This document shows positions 1 to 5,193 of a DNA stretch of 5,193 nt, piece after piece. Where the stretch lies: NCBI GenBank assembly GCA_937908275.1, contig CALERA010000112.1, forward strand, positions 1-5,193, in the 5' to 3' direction. The DNA comes from an uncultured Desulfarculaceae bacterium. GTDB taxonomy: Bacteria > Desulfobacterota > Desulfarculia > Desulfarculales > Desulfarculaceae. Under the pieces are notes generated by a model. That model was given only the letters and a program-made list of their open reading frames with translations, was not told the origin of the DNA and searched no databases. The position numbers and the translations under genes were made by a program. The first letter of the stretch is position 1. Each line of letters starts with the position of its first letter.

Positions 1-2
1 GC

Positions 3-254
3 CTGGAGCGCCTGCCCCTGTGGCTGCGTTACGCCCCGGTGGTGGAGGGGGCCGAGCAGGTGCGCTTTCTCAAGCTTTCCTGCCACGGCGCCCCGGAGGC
101 CAACCATCCGGCCTTGCTGGGCCCCCTGGCCCGCGATTTCTACCGCGGGCTGGCCTACATGGCCTCCCAGGGCCATTTCCGTCTGCGTTTCGTGACCTGC
201 TGGGAAATGGTCCAGGCCATCCACGCCCTGGAGCGTGGCGAGGAGTTGATCTGA
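3..254 (+). CDS. Polysaccharide deacetylase-like protein, C-terminal fragment (5' end outside window)
   Basis: Only the last 83 codons are visible; the frame is open from the window edge to TGA at 252-254, so the start lies upstream. The visible part contains FLKLSCHGAPE, then a LLGPLARDFYRGL helix, then RLRFVTCWEMVQAIHALERG. From memory this order (strand with a His-Gly turn, LLG helix, strand ending in a VT..EM helix) matches the C-terminal end of polysaccharide-deacetylase-like proteins in exopolysaccharide clusters, where the first motif is often HTHG. Here the first His is replaced (SCHG). The deacetylase core with its metal-binding residues is not in the window, so activity cannot be judged. 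A GTG at 39 in this frame is internal, because coding continues upstream of it. The stop overlaps the next gene's ATG, which suggests one transcript and coupled translation. Family assignment is moderate; the reading frame is secure. Confidence 0.6.
   Translation: MERLPLWLRYAPVVEGAEQVRFLKLSCHGAPEANHPALLGPLARDFYRGLAYMASQGHFRLRFVTCWEMVQAIHALERGEELI
240..245 (+). promoter_or_regulatory. Shine-Dalgarno site for the heparinase-like gene
   Basis: GAGGAG ends 8 bases before the ATG at 254 and lies inside the last codons of the upstream gene. It decides the start: the open frame continues upstream to about position 20, but that stretch overlaps the preceding gene and encodes no signal peptide, whereas the ATG at 254 opens directly onto one. 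The TGATG stop/start overlap suggests translational coupling. Confidence 0.75.
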
Positions 255-2896
255 TGCCCCGCAGATTGTTGCCCGCGTTGTTGCTGGCGGCCTGCCTGGC
301 GGTCCCCCTGGCGGCCATAGCCGCCCCCGCCGGCCCGGCTGGCCCGCCCCCGGCGGCCAAGCCCGAGACCAAGGCCGCGCCCGCCTCGGCCGCCGCCTCC
401 AGCCATCCCCGCCTGCTGCTGGAGCCGGCCGACCTGACGAGACTGTCCCAGGCGGTCACGCTCCAGGCCTGGCAATGGCGGCTCCTGCACAACTGGGCCT
501 TGGCCCCGGTGCGCCGGGAGCAGACCCCGGGCGACGCCCCCGGTCTGGCCCTGGTCGCCTGCCTGATGCGCGAGCTCAACCCCGACGAGGCCCGCTCCCT
601 GGGGCGCCTGGCGGCGGGCTGCGCCCAGCGGGTGGCCCGCGGCGGCCGGGTGCAGGAAGCCACGGCCAACACCCTGCGCGATCCCCAGCCCAGCCTCCAG
701 GCCGGGACCCATGCCCTGCCCGCCGGCTATGACCTGGTGGGCCATCCGGACGGGAACACCTGGCGCCTGAGCCGCCTGGGAGCCCAGGTTCTGACCGTGG
801 GACCGGACGGTCCGCCCCTGACCAGCGTCTTCCACCCCGGAGACAGCTACCTCCTGTTGACCAGCGACCTGGACCTGGCCGACCAATGGGTCAACGACGT
901 GGCCCTGACCCTGGATTGGGCCTGGGATTTCCTGACCGCCGATGAACGCAAGGATTTGGCTGCTTGGCTGGTGGCCCAGGCCCAGGTCTTTGCCCAGCGC
1001 CCGGTCAGCGGCCTGGACACCGCCAGCGTGCAGGTCACCCACCTGACCGCCCTGGCCGGCCTGGCCGCCCGGGGCCTGCACCCCCAGGCCGAGGAGCTGG
1101 TCAAGCGCGCCCGCCTGGACTATTGGGAGGGCCGCATCCTGCCCTGCCTGGTCAATCTGGGCGCGGGCGGGGCCTGGTTCGAGGGCTCCTATGCCGGCTC
1201 GCGCGCCGGCCTGGGCCTGGTGCAGACCCTGGCCCTGTTCCAGACCGCCCTGGGCCAGAAATACTGGGACGCCGCGCCCTGGCTCAAGGACCGGCTCGGT
1301 TATCTGACCCAGTCCCAGTTGCCCGGGGCCAAACTCTCGCCCCGGGGCTGGTATCGCCTGCTGGACCCGGACGGCGACCAGTTGCTGGACCCCCAGGAGG
1401 TCTCCGACTACAACCGTCTGCAAATCCTGACCCTGCTGCGCTACCGTCCCCAGGACCCGGCCGCGGGCTACGCCTGGGTGCTGGCCCTGGACCGCCAGGC
1501 CCCCCGGGTGCTCAGCGACCAGCGGCTCTACCAGGAAATGCTGGCCTTTGAGTTCAACCCGCCCCTGACCCCGCTGACCATGGCCCCGGTGCAATACCTG
1601 GCCCCGGCGGCCGGGCGGGCCTTCTCGCGCAGCGACTGGTCCGAGCGCGCCACCTGGCTCAGCTTCCACGCCGGCCCTCATTTTGCCCGGCCCCTGCACC
1701 TGGATCCCCTGGGCCTGGTCATCTATCGCCGGGGCCTGCTCCTGCCGCCGGGCGGGGCCTACGACGGCCCCGACACGCCCCACGCCCAGAACTACGCGGT
1801 GCGCAGCCTGGCCCACAACACCCTGTCGATTTACGATCCCCAGGAATACTCCTGGTACGACCTGCGCGAAGGTCCCCAGCGCAAGGGCCTGTACAGCAAC
1901 GACGGCGGGGCGCGGTCCTTCGCCGCCTTTGACGATCAGGGCCGCCCCACCCGGCAGGCCCCCTGGACCGCCAGCGGCTACACCACCGGCCCCGCCGCCT
2001 GGAGCGCCTTCAAGGACCTGTACCAACTGGCCAGCATCGAGGCCATGGCGGTGATGTCCCGCTTCACCTATCTGCGCGGCAACGCCACCCCGGCCTACGA
2101 CGGCTCCACGGCCAAGGCCTCGCGGGTGGTGCGCCACCTGTTCCACCTGCGCGCCGGCGGCTCCGACGACGCCGAGGCGGTGGAGGTGGTGGCCCTGGTG
2201 GACGACGTGGAGCTGAACCAGGAGCGGGCGGCGGTGCGCCTGGTGCTGCACAGCGCCGAGCGTCCGGGATTCACCGGCGAGCTGACCAGCCTGGGTCCGG
2301 GGCGCTGGCGCGGTCGCGTCCAGAGCCTGCGCATCGACAACCACGCCTCGCGCCTGGACGTGGTCAGCCTGGTCCCCGCCCAGACCGTCCTGGCCCTGTT
2401 CGGCGAATCCAGCGCCGACTCCTGGGTGGGCGACCGCAACTGGCCCCCGCGCCCTCCGGCGCTGAACCAGGCCCCCTGGCGCATGGAGATCGAGGCCGCC
2501 GCGGCCCAGGGCAAGCGCCGGACCCTGGTCACGGCCCTGCTGCCGGCCGATTCCGACGCCCCGGCCCCGCCCAAGGTCAACGCCCTGGCCTCGCCCGATC
2601 CGGCGGTGGTGGGTCTGGTGGTGGAGGACGCTTTCTGGCCCCGGGTGGTGGCGGTGCGCCTGGGCCAGCCCTCGGCCCAGGCCGAGGTCGTCTACCAGCA
2701 CCGCCCGGGGAACGCCCGCCATCTGGTGGCCGGCCTGGCCCCGGATCAGGCCTATCACATCCAGGCCAGCGGGGACCGGGTGACCCTGCGTCCGGGCCAG
2801 GGTCCGGGGGCGGTGTTGACCAGCAGCCCGGCCGGCACCCTGGCCTTCCTGCTGCCGGCCGCCGACGCCAAGGCCGACGGCGGCGATAAGCCCTAG
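254..2896 (+). CDS. Exported heparinase II/III-like protein (candidate polysaccharide lyase)
   Basis: This 880-residue protein probably acts on an acidic or modified polysaccharide in the periplasm by beta-elimination; the substrate is unknown. Residues 1-24 are a signal peptide (MPRR, then a Leu/Ala core ending AIAA). Residues 25-50 are a Pro/Ala-rich linker. HPRLLLEPADL at 51 is the usual opening of heparinase II/III-type alpha/alpha-toroid domains. The toroid runs to roughly 400 and includes WFEGSYAG at 308-315. A beta-sandwich domain follows, with H482-L-D, YRRGLLLPPGG and NYAVRSLAHNTL at 513-524, typical of the Hepar_II_III C-terminal domain. Y313 and H482 are candidate catalytic residues; the expected toroid Asn seems to be Thr262 beside His263. 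Residues 371-382 form an EF-hand-like loop (DPDGDQLLDPQE). The C-terminal end, about 790-880, looks like a small beta domain. The gene overlaps its upstream neighbour by one base and is followed by a 162-base gap. Fold assignment is fairly firm; activity is inferred. Confidence 0.82.
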   Translation: MPRRLLPALLLAACLAVPLAAIAAPAGPAGPPPAAKPETKAAPASAAASSHPRLLLEPADLTRLSQAVTLQAWQWRLLHNWALAPVRREQTPGDAPGLALVACLMRELNPDEARSLGRLAAGCAQRVARGGRVQEATANTLRDPQPSLQAGTHALPAGYDLVGHPDGNTWRLSRLGAQVLTVGPDGPPLTSVFHPGDSYLLLTSDLDLADQWVNDVALTLDWAWDFLTADERKDLAAWLVAQAQVFAQRPVSGLDTASVQVTHLTALAGLAARGLHPQAEELVKRARLDYWEGRILPCLVNLGAGGAWFEGSYAGSRAGLGLVQTLALFQTALGQKYWDAAPWLKDRLGYLTQSQLPGAKLSPRGWYRLLDPDGDQLLDPQEVSDYNRLQILTLLRYRPQDPAAGYAWVLALDRQAPRVLSDQRLYQEMLAFEFNPPLTPLTMAPVQYLAPAAGRAFSRSDWSERATWLSFHAGPHFARPLHLDPLGLVIYRRGLLLPPGGAYDGPDTPHAQNYAVRSLAHNTLSIYDPQEYSWYDLREGPQRKGLYSNDGGARSFAAFDDQGRPTRQAPWTASGYTTGPAAWSAFKDLYQLASIEAMAVMSRFTYLRGNATPAYDGSTAKASRVVRHLFHLRAGGSDDAEAVEVVALVDDVELNQERAAVRLVLHSAERPGFTGELTSLGPGRWRGRVQSLRIDNHASRLDVVSLVPAQTVLALFGESSADSWVGDRNWPPRPPALNQAPWRMEIEAAAAQGKRRTLVTALLPADSDAPAPPKVNALASPDPAVVGLVVEDAFWPRVVAVRLGQPSAQAEVVYQHRPGNARHLVAGLAPDQAYHIQASGDRVTLRPGQGPGAVLTSSPAGTLAFLLPAADAKADGGDKP

Positions 2897-2916
2897 CCTG
2901 GGTGTGGATGATATGA

Positions 2917-2948
2917 TTCACATGGCGTCAAGTAGGTTGTTGTATCAT
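2917..2948 (+). promoter_or_regulatory. Weak sigma70-like promoter candidate before the TPR gene
   Basis: An AT-richer patch stands out from its GC-rich surroundings just after the heparinase-like stop. It holds TTCACA (2917-2922, 5/6 to the -35 consensus) and TATCAT (2943-2948, 5/6 to the -10 consensus). The 20-base spacer is longer than the usual 16-18, which makes this a poor match. If it is used, the hairpin at 2975-3029 would lie in the 5' leader of the TPR mRNA. The TPR gene may instead be read through from upstream. Confidence 0.2.
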
Positions 2949-2974
2949 TGGGTGATGATGGTCGCGCCGCGCCA

Positions 2975-3029
2975 CCTCGGCCCGGGAGTTCGGGGTCCGG
3001 CCCGCGCGCAAGCGCACCCCGTGCCGAGG
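2975..3029 (+). promoter_or_regulatory. Nested hairpin in the leader of the TPR gene
   Basis: Three stems nest in 55 bases. The outer stem is CCTCGGC (2975-2981) with GCCGAGG (3023-3029), 7 bp. The middle stem is CGGGGT (2991-2996) with ACCCCG (3016-3021), 6 bp. The inner stem is GCGC (3004-3007) with GCGC (3012-3015), closed by a GCAA tetraloop of the GNRA class. That gives 17 Watson-Crick pairs, with a 9-against-1 internal loop and a 7-base bulge. No T-run follows, so it does not look like an intrinsic terminator. It ends 29 bases before the ATG and leaves the Shine-Dalgarno free. It could stabilise or segment the mRNA, or regulate the TPR gene. Such GC-rich DNA forms stems by chance, so function is unproven and no known riboswitch class was recognised. 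Confidence 0.4.
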
Positions 3030-3044
3030 CAAGCCGAAGAATAG

Positions 3045-3053
3045 AGGAGGAGG
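3045..3053 (+). promoter_or_regulatory. Double overlapping Shine-Dalgarno for the TPR gene
   Basis: AGGAGGAGG contains two overlapping AGGAGG cores, ending 8 and 5 bases before the ATG at 3059. It is a near-perfect anti-SD match and supports this start, which is followed at once by a signal peptide. It predicts efficient, independent initiation, in contrast to the coupled start of the gene before it. Confidence 0.8.
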
Positions 3054-3058
3054 ATTCG

Positions 3059-5193
3059 ATGCCCCGCATGATGAGACGCAAGCCATCCGTGGCGGTTTGG
3101 CTCCTGGCGCTGTTGCTGTTGCTGGGCTTGGCCTCCCCCGCCCTGGCCGACAAGCAGGCCTTCCTGAAAAAGGGGCAGGAGTATTACCAGCAGGGCAAGT
3201 ACCGCGAGGCGGCCATCGAGTTCCGCAACGCCCTGCAGGATGACGCCCGCTACGCCGACGCCCACTATCACCTGGCCCTGACCTACATCAAGCTGGGCGA
3301 CCTGGGCCAGGCCTATCGCCTGTTGTTCAACGCCGTCACCCTGAACCCGGACAACCTGGACGCCCAGGTCCGTCTGGGCCAGATTTCCCTCCTGGCCGGG
3401 CGGGTGGACGAGGCCCAGGAAAAGGCCGAGCTGGTCCTGAAGCAGAAGCCCAACGACGTGGAGGCCCTGATCCTCTTGGGCCAGTCCTATGGCCAGCGGG
3501 GCGACGCCACCAAGGCCCTGGACAACCTGCGCAAGGCCATGGAGCTGGCCCCCCAGCGGGCCGACATCCACGTCCTGATCGGCCAGCAGCACCAGGAGGA
3601 GGGACGCGGCGACCTGGCCGAGGCCCAGTTCAACGAGGCCATCAAGCTGGCCCCGGACCTCCTCACCCCCCGCCTGCTCCTGGTGCGCCTGTATCTTTCC
3701 CAGCGCCAGGACGACAAGGCCATCGCCACCCTGGGCGAGGCGGCCAAGGCCCATCCCAACGAGGCCCGCCTGCAACTGATGCTGGTGGAGCTGTTGATGC
3801 GCCAGCACAAGCCGGACGAGGCCGAGCGCTCCCTGCGCGAGCTGGTGGCCCGCTATCCCAATGACGAACGCTATCGCCTGGCCCTGGGCCGCCTGTTCGC
3901 GGTCAACGGCCAGATGGACAAGGCCGAGCAGGCCTACCTGGACGCGGTGCGCCAATCGCCCCAGGCCATGTGGCCCCTGTTGATGACCGCCCGCTTCTAC
4001 GCCGCCCGGGGCGATCAGGTCAAGGCCCTGTCCTACCTGGAGCAGGCGGCCAAGGTCTCGCCCGCCTCTCCGGTGCCCACCAACGCCCTGGCCGAGTTCG
4101 ACCTGGAGCGCGGCCGCCTGGACCAGGCCGAAAAGCGCCTGGACGAGCTGGCCAAGCAGTTCCCGGGCAACACCACCACCCAGACCCTCCAGGGCCGCCT
4201 GTTCATGGCCCGGGGCGACCTGGAAAAGGCGGTGGCCATGTTCACCGGCGTGATCCGCGAGCGGCCCGAGGACCCCGAGGCCCTGTTCCGCCGCGCCCAG
4301 GCCTTCACCCGGCAGCAGAAGCCCCAATTGGCCATCGCCGACCTGGGCAAGGCCCTGAAGACCGATCCCTCGGACACCCGCTCGCGCTTCCTGCTGGCCT
4401 CCCTGCTGGCCACCTCCGGCGAGCTCAACCAGGCCATCGCCCAGATGGACCAGGTGCTGGAGGCCGAGCCCAACAACGCCCTGGCCCTGGACATGCGGGG
4501 CCGTCTCTACCTGAGCCAGGGGACCTTCCCCAAGGCCGAGCAGGATTTCAAGGAAATCGTGCGCCGCGACCCCAAGGCCGGCATTGGTTACCTGCGCCTG
4601 GGCATGCTGGCCCAGGCCCGCAACGATCCGGCCGGGGCGGCCAAGCAGTTCGAGGAGGCCCTGAAGCTCGATCCCAACAACTTCGACGCCCTGACCCGGG
4701 TGGCTTTCCTGTTCATGGAGCAGCGGCAGAACGCCCAGGCCCTGGAGCGGGTGCAGACCCAGATGAAGGTCAGCAACCGCAAGGACCTGGTGCACAACCT
4801 GCTGGGCGACCTCTACCAGATGAACGGCAAGCCCGAGCTGGCCCGCCAGGAATACCAGGCCGCGCTGTCGTTGAACCCCAACCTGGTGGGCTCCCTGATG
4901 GGCCTGGCCGCGGTGGCCCGCAGCCAGGGCCAGATCAAGCAGGCCCTGGACTACATCAACCAGGCCCTGGCCCTGACCCCGGACAACCCCACCGCCCTGG
5001 TGGCACGGGGCGATCTCAATGAATTGCTGAACCAGAACGACCAGGCCGAGGCCGACTATCGCGCGGCCTTGCAGGCCAACGCCGAGTTCGTGCCGGCGCT
5101 CAACAACCTGGCCTACCTGCTGGCCCGCAAGGGCAGGGACAAGGCCCTGAACGAGGCCCTGCCCCTGATCCAGCGCGCCCGCCGCCTGGCCCC
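3059..5193 (+). CDS. Secreted TPR-repeat protein, probable exopolysaccharide export scaffold (3' end outside window)
   Basis: The frame is open for 711 full codons from the ATG to the window edge, with no stop. Residues 1-30 are a signal peptide (positive start MPRMMRRK, Leu-rich core, cleavage likely after ALA30). There is no lipobox cysteine, so the product should be soluble in the periplasm or anchored by an unseen C-terminal part. Residues 32-711 divide into about 20 units of 33-35 residues with the TPR pattern (small residue at 8, G/A at 20, Pro near 32), for example residues 500-533. TPR arrays bind proteins; in polysaccharide systems (AlgK, PelB, BcsC, PrsT-type) they organise the envelope complex. 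The opening GQEYYQQGKYREAAIEFRNA resembles the start of PEP-CTERM-associated TPR proteins. The last visible unit, PALNNLAYLLARKG, is like units near the end of such arrays, so the stop may lie about 50-150 codons on; a C-terminal beta-barrel as in BcsC/PelB cannot be excluded. Confidence 0.85.
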   Translation, partial: MPRMMRRKPSVAVWLLALLLLLGLASPALADKQAFLKKGQEYYQQGKYREAAIEFRNALQDDARYADAHYHLALTYIKLGDLGQAYRLLFNAVTLNPDNLDAQVRLGQISLLAGRVDEAQEKAELVLKQKPNDVEALILLGQSYGQRGDATKALDNLRKAMELAPQRADIHVLIGQQHQEEGRGDLAEAQFNEAIKLAPDLLTPRLLLVRLYLSQRQDDKAIATLGEAAKAHPNEARLQLMLVELLMRQHKPDEAERSLRELVARYPNDERYRLALGRLFAVNGQMDKAEQAYLDAVRQSPQAMWPLLMTARFYAARGDQVKALSYLEQAAKVSPASPVPTNALAEFDLERGRLDQAEKRLDELAKQFPGNTTTQTLQGRLFMARGDLEKAVAMFTGVIRERPEDPEALFRRAQAFTRQQKPQLAIADLGKALKTDPSDTRSRFLLASLLATSGELNQAIAQMDQVLEAEPNNALALDMRGRLYLSQGTFPKAEQDFKEIVRRDPKAGIGYLRLGMLAQARNDPAGAAKQFEEALKLDPNNFDALTRVAFLFMEQRQNAQALERVQTQMKVSNRKDLVHNLLGDLYQMNGKPELARQEYQAALSLNPNLVGSLMGLAAVARSQGQIKQALDYINQALALTPDNPTALVARGDLNELLNQNDQAEADYRAALQANAEFVPALNNLAYLLARKGRDKALNEALPLIQRARRLA

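Noticed and set aside
20..253. Upstream extension of the heparinase-like gene to a start at position 20
   Set aside because: The added 78 residues are Gly/Pro/Arg-rich and overlap the preceding gene. The ATG at 254 has a well-placed GAGGAG and opens directly on a signal peptide.
155..2758. Very long open frame on the minus strand opposite the heparinase-like gene (about 867 codons)
   Set aside because: It is rich in Gly, Gln, Ala, His and Val with no recognisable domain, as expected for the antisense of a GC-biased gene. The plus-strand frame has a signal peptide, an RBS and family motifs.
2923..2940. Sigma54-type promoter starting at TGGC in the gap
   Set aside because: The GC dinucleotide required 10 bases after GG is absent (GT at 2936-2937), so the core pattern fails.
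2975..3040. Intrinsic terminator after the heparinase-like gene
   Set aside because: The stem is present, but the following bases are CAAGCCGAAGAATAG with no T-run; on the minus strand the required run is also missing.
2961..3058. Cyclic-di-GMP (GEMM) riboswitch in the TPR leader
   Set aside because: The GNRA loop and location invited the idea, but the conserved GEMM core and second helix with tetraloop receptor could not be found.
3059..3100. Tat signal peptide on the TPR protein (MRRKPSV)
   Set aside because: The Arg pair is not followed by the xFLK-type pattern, and the Leu-rich core is strongly hydrophobic, as for Sec export.
2945..4795. Long open frame on the minus strand opposite the TPR gene (about 616 codons)
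   Set aside because: Its Gly/Leu/Gln-rich low-complexity product mirrors the periodic TPR codons. The sense frame has clear TPR units from start to window end.
3970..5022. Plus-strand frame of 350 codons within the TPR gene
   Set aside because: It is a Pro/Gly/Ala/Arg-rich out-of-frame reading of the same DNA, with no RBS and no domain.
3149..5193. DNA-level tandem repeats or CRISPR-like array in the TPR gene
   Set aside because: The 102-base periodicity reflects the protein repeat only; units differ widely in nucleotide sequence and there are no identical repeats with spacers.

Overview
This GC-rich window carries three genes in a row on the + strand, two of them cut by the window edges. 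Third codon positions are almost all G or C, codon use is uniform across the genes, and both complete N-termini are export signals. This fits a Gram-negative, high-GC proteobacterium, possibly a deltaproteobacterium; that placement is inference from gene types and composition, and nothing here fixes the taxon.

Layout: (1) 3-254, the C-terminal end of a protein resembling the polysaccharide-deacetylase-like proteins of exopolysaccharide clusters. (2) 254-2896, a complete 880-residue exported heparinase II/III-like protein, a candidate polysaccharide lyase, whose ATG overlaps the previous stop (TGATG) and is preceded by GAGGAG. (3) 2897-3058, a 162-base gap: an AT-richer patch with poor promoter-like elements, then a GC-rich segment that can fold into a nested hairpin capped by a GCAA tetraloop, then a strong double Shine-Dalgarno. 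(4) 3059 to the window end, a secreted protein made of about 20 consecutive TPR units after a signal peptide. It is still open at the edge.

Together these look like part of an exopolysaccharide assembly, modification and export locus. A deacetylase-like enzyme would modify the chain, a periplasmic lyase-fold protein would trim or clear it, and a long periplasmic TPR solenoid would act as scaffold, as AlgK, PelB, BcsC or the PrsT-type TPR proteins do in known systems. The logic resembles alginate (AlgL plus AlgK) or Pel (PelA plus PelB), but no synthase, polymerase or outer-membrane pore is visible, so the polymer and the system type cannot be named.

The most notable details are an EF-hand-like calcium loop inside the heparinase-like protein, a possible loss of its catalytic Asn, an ambiguous lipobox in its signal peptide, the unbroken TPR array, and the structured leader before the TPR gene. 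No RNA genes, mobile elements, CRISPR arrays or attachment sites were seen.
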